The translations under genes and the position numbers were made by a program. A DNA stretch of 64,000 nt, taken from Pacificoceanicola sp049803835. Lineage in GTDB: Bacteria > Pseudomonadota > Alphaproteobacteria > Rhodobacterales > Rhodobacteraceae. Under the pieces are notes generated by a model. It was not told where the DNA came from, searched no databases, and worked only from the letters and a program-made list of their open reading frames with translations. The DNA is taken from assembly GCF_049803835.1 (NCBI RefSeq), contig NZ_JBNAGK010000020.1:5654-69653 (forward strand), given 5' to 3'. Below are positions 1-11,119 of this stretch, piece by piece (within the stretch, counting starts at the first letter, position 1; every line of letters begins with the position of its first letter).

Positions 1-639
1 TGCCGATCGAGGTTCCCGACGCTGCGAGGTTGCCCCGCGCAGCGAAAAACACCGGGTTGCCGCCTGCCATGTTCGGATTGCCGGTGAGGATCGAGACCAG
101 TTCGTCGGATTCGGTCTGCGCCGCAGGCTGTCCGATTGCGGCGGTCATGTCGCCCAGCATGTTCAGGTCATCGTCGATCAGCAGCTTGCGCGAAACCGAA
201 ATGGCCCGCCGAAGGTCTTGAGCGAAATGGACTCGCCGGTCTCTGCCCGCGACGTGTGGGTGAATTCGCCCTGTTCCGTCATTTCTTCCAGACGGCCCAT
301 CTCGCCCAGGCGGATGGACTGCGACGGCTTGAAGTTCGGCAGAGTGCGTTGCCGTGCGAGGCGCTTGAGCGGCGACTCCGCTGCCCGGTAGCTGTCCAGC
401 GCGACCTTGCCCATGGCGTTGCTGACCACCAGCGGGAAGTCGGACGTGCCGTGCGCCGCCCGCGTGAAAATCTCATCCGTCGAAAGGCCACGGATGGACA
501 CGCCCGACCGTTGCAGCGAGTCCAACGCCATGTCGTGCAGGCTCATGTTGACGAATTCCCGCGATGCCTCGGGAAGGTCGCCGCCCGCCATGCGGAAGGC
601 CACCGCATCGGCTTTCCGCGAACGGATCGTCGCTGCCAT
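1..639 (-). pseudogene. Phage prohead protease/major capsid fusion protein, 3' remnant, frameshifted
   Basis: The minus-strand translation from 639 down carries the segment that precedes and enters the capsid domain of phage prohead protease/major capsid fusion proteins: a REF-containing helix, a GTSDFP motif, a conserved SNAMGK stretch, then GEFTHTSRAETGE. Near 205-210 the frame breaks after KTFGG. Reading continues one frame over as AISVSRKLLIDDDLNMLGDM and on to the window edge, which fits the normal capsid continuation. A single missing base explains the break. The protease half is absent: upstream the sequence switches directly to a portal-protein fragment. The gene runs off the left edge. 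I read it as a dead prophage capsid gene; the family assignment is from memory of the motif pattern. Confidence 0.6.
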
Positions 640-890
640 CGTCCAGGGCGTTTTCGTTCGTCAGGATCACGGACAGCAGCGCCGCGACCTTGGCATTGGT
701 TTGCAGCGCGTCTTCCAGCCCGTCGAGTTCCGAAAGCCTCAACAGGACATTGGCCAATGCCGACACGCCGCGCACGACGTCCGGCCTGGTCGGGCGGAAC
801 CCATGCAGCACATCTCCTGCCGGAATGCGGATGGGCTGCGCGTAGGTCGGGAAATGGTCCGAAGGCTTCGCCGGCTTGATCCAGCAGATC
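640..890 (-). pseudogene. Phage portal protein (lambda gpB family) internal fragment
   Basis: One minus-strand frame reads FPTYAQPIRIPAGDVLHGF, then RPDVVRGVSALANVLLRL, then a helix rich in D, E, A and K. This matches the portal-protein pattern in which an IPAxDVxH motif is followed by a (V/L)RGVSxLAxxLLRL helix. No start codon or N-terminal half is recognisable, and the frame is lost around 640, where capsid-like sequence begins in another frame. Portal followed by protease and capsid is the standard head-gene order in tailed phages, so the direct portal-to-capsid junction implies a deletion that removed the portal C-terminus and the protease. Confidence 0.5.
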
Positions 891-1302
891 AGTCGTCATT
901 GAAAGGCGGGGCTGGAGCGCCGCATCGCCGTGGGTCTTCTGGCGGCCACGCCTGCCTGTCGGTGCGGCATCCCGGCTCGTTTCGGAGTCGGTCGAACCGC
1001 TCGGGACGCTCCTTCGGAATGCCTTCGGGACAGGGAACCGTCGGCGCGCTCCGGCGCATGAGTGCTTCGTTGCAGGCTTGCCGGTTACCGGTCCTGTGAA
1101 CCGCGGTATAGCTCTGCTCCCGGCTCCCCCGCTGGATTTACGACATGAATCCCGCACCGGATTTGAGCAACAGAGCCCCCTGGAATACCGGCATCCGGAT
1201 GTCTCGCACGCTCCGCGAATTCCGGATGCCCGGCCCACCCGCTGATCGGACGGTCACCGAGAACCACGTTTCACCTTGCGCTGCCTCGCGGTTGCCGGAT
1301 GG
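891..1302. other. Non-coding stretch between phage remnant and beta-helix gene
   Basis: About 410 bases without a gene I can support. The open frames here are short, have no Shine-Dalgarno site and do not resemble known proteins. It probably contains further decayed prophage sequence, but nothing is recognisable. Confidence 0.4.
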
Positions 1303-3849
1303 TCACATGGCGCCTTCGCTCATCCACGCCGGGAAATGGCGGGCGTGGGGGCTTGCCGGGTCGACCCAGAACCGGGCATCGCTGGCCTGAGCGCCCGCCT
1401 TTACCGCCTCGCGCGGATCGAACCAGACAAGATCGGTCCGCGCGAGGTTCGGCATGACCGTCAGGATGTCGATCCCCTGATCGCGGAAGAAGATTGCGTC
1501 GTCGCTGTCCCAGGGTTTGCCGGTCACATTCGACAACGACCACCCGGCGTGCCCGATCAGCCGCCCGCAGGTCAGCCCGTTCAGGCGCGTGATGCAGGTG
1601 CTGGCCATCGGCGCCGTCATGTCGTGCGTGCCGGGATCGGGCAGGATCGCGTTGCGGCGGAAGATGTACCGATCCCCCGCCGTCGCGAAGTTCGTGCCGT
1701 TCTGGGTGTTCGACTGGAACAGCGCACAGCCCTCGACCGTCCAGTCATGCGCACCGCGCCGCTCGTCGTCGGTAATGGACTGCGCCCCGACCGTGAAGTA
1801 GTTGTTCTGCCAGCCCTGGACCTCGACCTCGCCATTGGTGTGCCCGAGGACATTGCGAACCAGCACGCGATCGCCATGCCGGGAGTTCGGCAGGTTCGAT
1901 GCGAAGATCTGGATCAGGTCCTTGTGACCGTCGCCGCGCATGTTGCCCCAGTGCGAGGCGCAGATATCCTTGACCGGATCGTAGGCGGCGAGGGACATGC
2001 CGTCGATCACGGTGCCGTCGTTGTAGCCGGCGATCCGCAGCACGTCGGTGCGCACGAGGTTTGACGTGCAATCGAAGAGTCCGTTCATCTGGCCTGTGAC
2101 GTTGTAGGCCATGACGGTTCGGGTGGCGTGACAGTCCATCACGATACACAGGCCCGAGATGTCCAGTCCGCCGCCATACATGGCTACCCCGTACCGGCTG
2201 CCGGCAGCAGGCAAGGGATGCGTCTGGTTGCCCTGCGTCTGCCTCTCATGGCTGCCGTTGCCGAGATCGCGCACGATCCAGACCGCATCGGCTTCCAGGG
2301 TCAGATCGGGCTGTTCGAAGCCACGGAACGTACATCCCTTGACGAAGCTGTGGCCGGTCCATTGACCGTCGGCCTGCCTGGCGTTCAGTTCCATGACCGG
2401 CAGGTTGAGATCGGTCAGCGCAATCGGCTGCCCTGCATCAACCGACGCCTGCACCGGGTTCGGCAGGGAGGTCCACGCGAAAGCGATGTTCTCGAACCGG
2501 ATATTCGTGGCGTTGCTCGATGTCCAGCGGCTCAGCACCGTGCCAAAATCCGGCGCGCCCAAAAGGATGAGAGGCTTGTCCGGGTCGAAGCGCCAATCGT
2601 AGGTGTTGCCGACCGTATAGCTGCCTGCTTCGAGCTGGATTACCGTCGCTCCGGACGGATTGCGGTTGGCATCGACACCCGCGCGGATTTCGGACCCTGC
2701 AGGCAGGGTCACGGCAGCCGAGCGGTCGAAGGCCACCCGGCTCACCGGCCAGGTCACGGTCGTCTGCGCACCGAGTCCGTCGGTCACACGGATCGAAACC
2801 GGGACATCCGGCCCGGGGCTGCCCGCCGGGCACCGCCCCCAGACATGCCCGTTGCGGTGCTCTTCCATCCAGTCCGGCTTGGTGAGCACTTCAGCGGTGT
2901 AAGGCTCGATGCCCCACCCGTCCCGGACCATCGAGATGGCGTCGAGCGACATGCCGTCGCCCGCCTCGACGCAGACGTGCCAGGTGTCGCGCACCGTTGT
3001 TCCCTTGCTCGGCGCCGAAGTCACGCGGACCGGCTTGGTCAGGAACGAGCGCAGGCCGTCCCGCTCGAACCGCACGTCGATCTTCTCCGCCATCCAGGGC
3101 GTCCGGGGCGACACGGTCAGCGACAGGCCGTTGACGGTGGCATCGACGTCGCCCTCGACGCGCATTTTCGGGTTTCCCTCGACCACGGGGGAATAGTCGA
3201 TCGTGGTGGCGCCGCCGACCGGCACGAAGACTCCCGCCGCCGTCACGTCGTGATCGGAAACCGTCGGACGCGGCACCGCCGCCTCGAAACCGAGAACCGA
3301 CAAGGTGTAGATGCACCACGGCCGCGGGCGATTGGTGCCCTTGACCAACCAGTGCATCCGGATGCGGTTTGTTCCGGGCGGTGAAGTCAGGGTGGTGATC
3401 ACCGGGGCCGTGACGTTGGCAATCTTCTCGGACGCAAGGACCGTGTCCCCGTCCTGAAAGCTGATGGTCAGATCGCAAGCCGGGGCGTAGCCGCTGTAGC
3501 TGACGCCGTTGACGGACTGCGGGCTGCCGGTAAGCATGTAGACCTCATAGGTGAGCCCCGCCTTCGCCGCGAAGTCCGTCTGGGCATAGCGCATCCCGGG
3601 TGCGCCTTCGCCGAAGTAGACGGCACCAGGAGTCGTCGCCCCGAGGTAGTCCCGGGTGCCCGCGATGGCATTCGTGTAGAGGGCTGCCGGGTCATACCGG
3701 ATCGGCATCGAGCCGGTGAAGCGGCCGGACAGGTCCGTGGTGAAGTCCGACAGGAAGGCCCTGTGGAACGGCCGATCTGCCCGCACCCGCGTTGCCGCGA
3801 ACCGCCCGTCCAGAAGGTGCACGCCGGCGAACCTGCCGCCACGCATCAC
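1303..3849 (-). CDS. Large hypothetical protein with right-handed beta-helix-like C-terminal half
   Basis: 848 residues with no signal peptide or membrane segment. The N-terminal half (to about residue 390) is beta-rich, with Ig-like/carbohydrate-binding character. It contains a stretch resembling cadherin/PKD-type repeats (VSIRVTDGLGAQTTVTWPVS). The C-terminal half (about 390-780) has the irregular short beta-strand pattern of parallel beta-helix proteins (IQLEAGSYTVGNTYDW, IRFENIAFAW, FVKGCTFRGFE, ISGLCIVMDCHATRT, WTVEGCALFQSN). Such proteins include pectate lyase-like enzymes and phage tailspikes. Its ATG overlaps the stop of the 92-residue gene upstream, so the two are co-translated. Next to a phage-head remnant, a tailspike or glycan-binding role is plausible, but no catalytic residues could be assigned. 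Confidence 0.7.
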   Translation of the reverse strand: MMRGGRFAGVHLLDGRFAATRVRADRPFHRAFLSDFTTDLSGRFTGSMPIRYDPAALYTNAIAGTRDYLGATTPGAVYFGEGAPGMRYAQTDFAAKAGLTYEVYMLTGSPQSVNGVSYSGYAPACDLTISFQDGDTVLASEKIANVTAPVITTLTSPPGTNRIRMHWLVKGTNRPRPWCIYTLSVLGFEAAVPRPTVSDHDVTAAGVFVPVGGATTIDYSPVVEGNPKMRVEGDVDATVNGLSLTVSPRTPWMAEKIDVRFERDGLRSFLTKPVRVTSAPSKGTTVRDTWHVCVEAGDGMSLDAISMVRDGWGIEPYTAEVLTKPDWMEEHRNGHVWGRCPAGSPGPDVPVSIRVTDGLGAQTTVTWPVSRVAFDRSAAVTLPAGSEIRAGVDANRNPSGATVIQLEAGSYTVGNTYDWRFDPDKPLILLGAPDFGTVLSRWTSSNATNIRFENIAFAWTSLPNPVQASVDAGQPIALTDLNLPVMELNARQADGQWTGHSFVKGCTFRGFEQPDLTLEADAVWIVRDLGNGSHERQTQGNQTHPLPAAGSRYGVAMYGGGLDISGLCIVMDCHATRTVMAYNVTGQMNGLFDCTSNLVRTDVLRIAGYNDGTVIDGMSLAAYDPVKDICASHWGNMRGDGHKDLIQIFASNLPNSRHGDRVLVRNVLGHTNGEVEVQGWQNNYFTVGAQSITDDERRGAHDWTVEGCALFQSNTQNGTNFATAGDRYIFRRNAILPDPGTHDMTAPMASTCITRLNGLTCGRLIGHAGWSLSNVTGKPWDSDDAIFFRDQGIDILTVMPNLARTDLVWFDPREAVKAGAQASDARFWVDPASPHARHFPAWMSEGAM

Positions 3850-4124
3850 GCCGCTCCCGTCGTCAAGGTCAAGGTGGCCTCGGTGCCGCTCGCCGCCAGC
3901 CAGAGTCGCTCGCCGTCGAGCAATTCGAAAGACTGGCTCGCCAGCGCCGCCACGGGGTGCCCGTGGTGGACGGCAAAGGCCGGGGCCGCGTCATCTTCGG
4001 TGATGGCCCAGTACACGTCCTGCGTTGTCGTGTTGGTGACCAGTACGGCGGTGCCGTCCTGCGCCGTGATCCGGCTGGACGCGCTCCACGCGCCGCCCCC
4101 CGCCTGAAACCGTTGCGTTGCCAT
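3846..4124 (-). CDS. Small hypothetical beta-rich protein
   Basis: 92 residues, mostly short beta-strands (TAVLVTNTTTQDVYWAITE, LWLAASGTEATLTLTTGAA), without cysteines, signal peptide or membrane segment. It overlaps the following 848-residue gene by four bases (ATGA), the usual sign of translational coupling. Small beta-barrel-like proteins of this shape often accompany phage tail or receptor-binding genes, but I do not recognise the family and the phage link is inferred from position only. Confidence 0.55.
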   Translation of the reverse strand: MATQRFQAGGGAWSASSRITAQDGTAVLVTNTTTQDVYWAITEDDAAPAFAVHHGHPVAALASQSFELLDGERLWLAASGTEATLTLTTGAA

Positions 4125-4321
4125 GCCCGCCCCTCCGTCTCAGGACCGCAGGGCGCGGCGCGGCCCGGGCCGGCGCGTCACGGTGTCTTGTCTCATCGAA
4201 ACAGGTCCTGCCGTTCCGATGGTTGTCTGTCGTGTATGCCCACTGGGCAGGATGGTGTTCTGTCGCATGATCGCCTCCAAAAAGCGCAATCATGCTGCTG
4301 CCCGGGTGTTTACGAAATCTT

Positions 4322-4369
4322 GCGCCACCGCACCGGGCGTTCACCCGATCCGGGCGGGCGCGGTGGCGC
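4322..4369 (-). terminator. Stem-loop downstream of the dioxygenase gene
   Basis: GCGCCACCGC at 4322-4331 pairs perfectly with GCGGTGGCGC at 4360-4369 across a 28-base loop. It lies 17 bases after the ygiD stop on the minus strand. No strong T-run follows, so it may be a weak terminator or an mRNA 3' stabiliser. Confidence 0.4.
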
Positions 4370-4386
4370 TTTCGTCCCGTCCCGGT

Positions 4387-5211
4387 TCAGGCCGCGTGGA
4401 AAACGAAGGAACGCATGGACACCGAGCCAAGGTCGATCTGGTCGGTCATGAAGGTCAGCGCGTCCTTCTCGTCCGACGCCCCCGCCACCGTCAGCGCCGG
4501 GATGTAATGGTCGACCGACGGGTGCGCCATGGTCAGCAGGCTGCCCAGCCCCTTGCGATCCGCCAACCGCCCGAAATCCCGCGCCTCCAGGCTTTCCGTG
4601 AACAGCGTGTCGAACTCCAGCGCGAAGTCCTGCGGTGCCCCACCGGGGCGCATCGCGCGCAGGTTGTGCACCACGTTGCCGGACCCCAGGATCAGCACGC
4701 CCCGGTCCCGCAACTGCGACAGCACGGCGCCGATCTCCAGATGGTACGGCAGGTCCTGCGTCATGTCGATCGACACCTGGAACACCGGCACATCCGCGCC
4801 CGGATACAGGAACTTCAGCACCGCCCAGGCGCCATGATCAAGCCCCCAGGTGTCATCCTCGGCGCCGTGGTGGCTGGCCAGCAGCGTCACCACCTCCCGC
4901 GCCAGCGCCGGATCGCCCGCCGCCGGGTAACTCTCCTCGTACAGAGCCTGTGGAAAGCCGTAAAAATCGTGGATTGTCCGGGGCATGGCCGATACGTCCA
5001 CCAGCGTCGTGCCCTTGGTCATCCAATGCGCCGAGACCACGAGGATGGCCTGCGGGCGCGGCAGGGATCGGCCAAGCTCGGTCCAGGCGCGGCTGAATTG
5101 CGTGTCCTCGATGGCGTTCATCGGGCTGCCATGACCAAGGAAGACCAGCGGCATCCGGTCGCTGGCGGAAAGGCTGTCGCGCAGGCGGCGCAGGCGTTCG
5201 GCGGTTGTCAT
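4387..5211 (-). CDS. ygiD: 4,5-DOPA extradiol dioxygenase (LigB family, YgiD-like)
   Basis: 274 residues, close to the family's 260-270. LigB-superfamily enzymes use a divalent metal to open aromatic rings outside the diol. The residues seen fit this: LGHGSPMNAI with His27, VVSAHW with His62, LDHGAW with His126 and SGNVVHN further on, all typical of the DODA subfamily, including the SAHW and HGAW signatures. I start at the internal ATG (MTTAERL) because AGGAGA lies seven bases upstream; the longer frame has no such site. The gene stands alone on the minus strand. The physiological substrate of bacterial YgiD is uncertain. Confidence 0.88.
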   Translation of the reverse strand: MTTAERLRRLRDSLSASDRMPLVFLGHGSPMNAIEDTQFSRAWTELGRSLPRPQAILVVSAHWMTKGTTLVDVSAMPRTIHDFYGFPQALYEESYPAAGDPALAREVVTLLASHHGAEDDTWGLDHGAWAVLKFLYPGADVPVFQVSIDMTQDLPYHLEIGAVLSQLRDRGVLILGSGNVVHNLRAMRPGGAPQDFALEFDTLFTESLEARDFGRLADRKGLGSLLTMAHPSVDHYIPALTVAGASDEKDALTFMTDQIDLGSVSMRSFVFHAA

Positions 5212-5526
5212 CTCGGGTCTCCTGTTCTCCGGGCGTCGGGGTCCCGGCGTGTTTCGCTGATCCAAAGGTAGGCTTTCCCGGCCATCCACAAAATGGCGAC
5301 TTTATGGATTGAATGCCCTCGATTTGTTCCGAATGATCCTTCGGACCGTCTTGATCGGGGTTATGCTTTGGTGATCCCCATCAACACCGGCCCCGCCGAA
5401 ACGGCCCGTGAAAGTCGCTTCACGCGATAGTGAAGTCCCTGTCTTCGCACCGCCCGCCAATCAGGATTTGGGCAAGCTGCCGAGTCGTGCTACCCTTCCG
5501 CATACTCAACAAGAGGATACACACGC

Positions 5527-5685
5527 ATGACGTTCAAGACTCTTTTGACTGCCGCCGTCCTTCTGATCGGTCCCGTCCTTCCGGTTTACGCCGCCTGCAG
5601 CGGACACTCCAGCCAGGCCATGACCTGCGCCGAAGGCTCCGTCTACGATCCCGAAACCGGCACCTGCACCGTCGTTTCCGGCTGA
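5527..5685 (+). CDS. Small secreted cysteine-containing protein
   Basis: 52 residues. It starts with Met-Thr-Phe-Lys, a hydrophobic run and an AYA-like cleavage site (PVYAAC), so it is a likely Sec-exported peptide of about 30 residues. The mature part has three cysteines (ACSGHSSQAMTCAEGSVYD and a later GTCTVVSG) spaced as in small disulphide-bonded or chitin-binding-like peptides found widely in Rhodobacteraceae. AGAGGA sits ten bases before the ATG. The function is unknown. Confidence 0.6.
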   Translation: MTFKTLLTAAVLLIGPVLPVYAACSGHSSQAMTCAEGSVYDPETGTCTVVSG

Positions 5686-5874
5686 TCGCGGATAACCAGG
5701 GCACCCACAAGCTGGTCGGTCCCCGGACCGGCCAGACCCTCCGTCGGAATTGCGCACGTGAGCCGGCAATACGATTTATACGGACAAGTTTGGCATCACC
5801 TTTAACCCCCCGGAAACTCTGCTGCGATAACGCTTGTCGCAACGCGTTTGTGCATCAGATTCCCGGAGACCGAA

Positions 5875-6933
5875 ATGTCCCACATGCCTGCCCTTGCCCT
5901 GCCCGGCCCCGGTGGTGGACGCCGCAAGGGTCCGCTGTCCCGCAGGGCAAAGGCTGCGATAATCGTGCAGTTCCTGCTGAACGAGGGGGCCGACGTGCCG
6001 CTGGCCTCCCTCCCGGAGGAACACCAGACCGAACTGACCATCCTGCTCGGCAACATGCGCTACATCGACCGCGAGACGCTCAATGCCGTGGTGTTGGAGT
6101 TCTCTGAAGAACTTGAAAAGGTTGGCCTTTCCTTCCCCGGCGACATGGCGGGCGCATTGTCTGCGCTCGATGGCAAGATCAACCCGCGTACCGCGCTGCG
6201 CCTGCGCAAGGAGGCGGGCGTGCGCCAGACGGGCGATCCCTGGGACCGCATCAACGCGCTGCCGGTGGAGCGGATCGAGGATCTGGTGAAGTCCGAAAGC
6301 ATCGAGATTGCCGCTGTCATGCTCTCGAAGATCGACGTGGCGAAGGCGGCGCAGGTGCTGGCCAGCCTGCCCGGCGACAAGGCGCGACGGATCAGCTATG
6401 CGGTGTCGATGACCACCGGCGTCACGCCCGATGCCGTCGACCGTATCGGCCTGTCCCTTGCCGCGCAGATCGACGCAGAGCCGCCCCGCGCCTTCACCGC
6501 CAAGCCCAACGAACGGCTTGGCGCGATCCTCAACTACTCCAACAGCGCCGTGCGGGACGAGCTTCTGCAGGGGCTGGAGGAGGAGGACGCGGAGTTCGCC
6601 GAAGCCGTGCGCCGCTCGATCTTCACCTTCGCCAACATTCCCGAACGGCTCAACGCCATCGACGTGCCGAAGATCACGCGCGACGTGGACCCGGACCTGC
6701 TTGCCACGGCCATCGCCGCCGCCGACACCGAGGAGGAGCGCCGCACCGCAGACTTCCTCCTGTCCAACATGTCGAAACGCATGGCCGAAAACATCCGCGA
6801 GGAGGCGGACAACAAGGGGACGGTGAAGCCGAAAGTCGGGGAAAAGGCGATGTCGGCCGTGATCAACGCGATCCGCGATCTCGTCAACGTCGGCGAAATC
6901 GAACTGCTGAACCCGGACGACGTGGACGACTGA
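5875..6933 (+). CDS. fliG: Flagellar motor switch protein FliG
   Basis: 352 residues, the usual FliG length. FliG forms the rotor side of the C-ring, binding MotA with its C-terminal domain and FliM/FliF with its other domains. The sequence has the N-terminal LSRRAKAAIIVQFLL helix, the middle-domain run of MLSKIDVAKAAQVLASLPGD, and the charged C-terminal torque domain (FTFANIPERLNAIDVPKITRDVDPD). GGAG precedes the chosen ATG (MSHMPAL) by seven bases; the nine-codon-longer frame lacks a site. No other flagellar gene is nearby. A FliM/FliN-like gene lies 44 kb away, so switch genes are scattered in this genome. Confidence 0.9.
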   Translation: MSHMPALALPGPGGGRRKGPLSRRAKAAIIVQFLLNEGADVPLASLPEEHQTELTILLGNMRYIDRETLNAVVLEFSEELEKVGLSFPGDMAGALSALDGKINPRTALRLRKEAGVRQTGDPWDRINALPVERIEDLVKSESIEIAAVMLSKIDVAKAAQVLASLPGDKARRISYAVSMTTGVTPDAVDRIGLSLAAQIDAEPPRAFTAKPNERLGAILNYSNSAVRDELLQGLEEEDAEFAEAVRRSIFTFANIPERLNAIDVPKITRDVDPDLLATAIAAADTEEERRTADFLLSNMSKRMAENIREEADNKGTVKPKVGEKAMSAVINAIRDLVNVGEIELLNPDDVDD

Positions 6934-6982
6934 GCCGCGTTCCGTCCCGGAGGGATGATCCCGGCGGCAACGGCTCAACGCA

Positions 6983-7129
6983 TCAAAGTTTGCAGCTCTG
7001 CGCGGCCGGTTCCGGTTTGCCATGGCACAGTGTCGTGTGATCGGCACCGGCGGAGGCGCCATAGACAGCCAGCATCGCCAGAACGGCGGCCTGAATGATC
7101 GTGATCGCTTTCATCGTGATGCCTGTCAT
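6983..7129 (-). CDS. Small secreted peptide, hypothetical
   Basis: 48 residues: a short polar start, a hydrophobic core (TIIQAAVLAMLAVYGASAG) ending in ASAGA-like cleavage residues, and a short tail with two cysteines (LCHGKPEPAAQSCKL). It looks like an exported mini-protein. ATG at 7129 has AAGG nine bases upstream; the ATG at 7114 is also possible. It faces fliG convergently. It could be spurious. Confidence 0.4.
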   Translation of the reverse strand: MTGITMKAITIIQAAVLAMLAVYGASAGADHTTLCHGKPEPAAQSCKL

Positions 7130-7361
7130 CTTGAAATGCCTTATTCCCACTTGGGCCCCCGCGATCCTGATTAAAGGGCAATCCCCGATCCGCGAAGCCG
7201 TCAAATTCCTGTAATCTCTAAACTTTGGGCCAAGTTACGCCGATTGCCTTACCTTTGGGCAGGTTCATGCCAGCGCCGGTAAATTTCGCGTTCCCTGGTT
7301 ACGCACAGGCTAACACGGCCCAGGCAGCCGATCAGGTCCGGTATTCCCGCCCGGAACGCAA

Positions 7362-7389
7362 AAGCCCCCGGATTTGACGCCGGGGGCTT
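7362..7389 (-). terminator. Rho-independent terminator of acnA
   Basis: A ten-base perfect stem (AAGCCCCCGG/CCGGGGGCTT) with an eight-base loop, followed on the minus strand by a short T-run. It lies 18 bases past the acnA stop. Confidence 0.8.
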
Positions 7390-7407
7390 CCAAATCAAAT
7401 CGCGGTC

Positions 7408-10182
<2,775 letters not shown>

Positions 10183-10399
10183 GGAAAAACCTCCGATCCG
10201 GTGATGAAAAAGTGGGGTCCCTTCAGTAGATGGTCCGAAGACGCCCCGCTTCAAGGGGTTTTCGCGGCAATGCATACGATTGCATACAGAACGCGAGGCG
10301 CCGTGTCCGGTCGCTCCCGATCTCTCTCAAATGATTGATTGGTTATTTCAGGACCGCTCGCCTAAACACGACAGGGCAGCCGGAAAGCGTTGGGGAAAC

Positions 10400-11119
10400 A
10401 TGCTGGTACAGACGATTCGTTCCATGGCCCTCGGGGTTCTGCTTGCTCTGCACGCGCCCGGTGCCCTCATGGCCCAGGAAGAGGCGGTCCGGCAGCCCGT
10501 GGTGGTCGAACTCTACACCTCGCAGGGCTGCTCCTCCTGTCCGCCCGCCGATGCGCTGCTCGCCGAACTGGCCGGGCGCGAGGATGTCATCCCGCTGGCG
10601 CTGCACGTCGACTACTGGGATTACATCGGCTGGAAGGACGCCTTCGCCATGCCCGGCTTCACCAAGCGGCAGAAGGGCTATGCCCGTGCCCAGGGTGAAA
10701 AGATGATCTATACGCCGCAGGTGATCGTCAACGGACGCGAGGACGCGGTCGGCTCGCGTCCGATGAAGGTCGCGGACCTGATCCTGAAGGAATCGGCCCG
10801 GCTGACCCCGGTGCGCCTGACCCTCGCCCGAAGCGGCGCGGAGCTTGTCATCACCATTGCCTCCAAGGTGAAAATCCGCCCCTGTGACATCCACCTGATC
10901 CGTTATCTGCCCCAACAGCAGGTCGACATCCTGCGCGGCGAAAACGCCGGGCATTCGATCACCTACACCCATATCGTGCGCGATTGGCAGGTGGTCGGAC
11001 AATGGCAGGGGGACACCATGCTCGAAAAGCGCGTGCCCTTCGACGGCGACGCGCCAGTCGTAGTCTTGGTGCAGGAACAGCGTTACGGGCCGATATTGGC
11101 CGCTGCCCGCTTGCGCTGA
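10400..11119 (+). CDS. DUF1223 family thioredoxin-like secreted protein
   Basis: 239 residues with a signal peptide (hydrophobic residues 5-24, ending LMAQ). A thioredoxin-like fold begins at VVVELYTSQGCSSCPP, with Cys44-x-x-Cys47 in the redox position, then ALHVDYWDYIGWKD and YTPQVIVNG, hallmarks of DUF1223. The biochemical role of this family is not established; a periplasmic thiol-disulphide function is inferred from the CxxC. The ATG at 10400 is preceded by GGGGAA. Its last 37 bases overlap the convergent lpxL gene. Confidence 0.88.
   Translation: MLVQTIRSMALGVLLALHAPGALMAQEEAVRQPVVVELYTSQGCSSCPPADALLAELAGREDVIPLALHVDYWDYIGWKDAFAMPGFTKRQKGYARAQGEKMIYTPQVIVNGREDAVGSRPMKVADLILKESARLTPVRLTLARSGAELVITIASKVKIRPCDIHLIRYLPQQQVDILRGENAGHSITYTHIVRDWQVVGQWQGDTMLEKRVPFDGDAPVVVLVQEQRYGPILAAARLR

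Noticed and set aside
1..4124. Gene transfer agent cluster
   Set aside because: The capsid piece is of the protease-capsid fusion type, is frameshifted, and lacks the ordered head-tail genes of a GTA; prophage decay explains it better.
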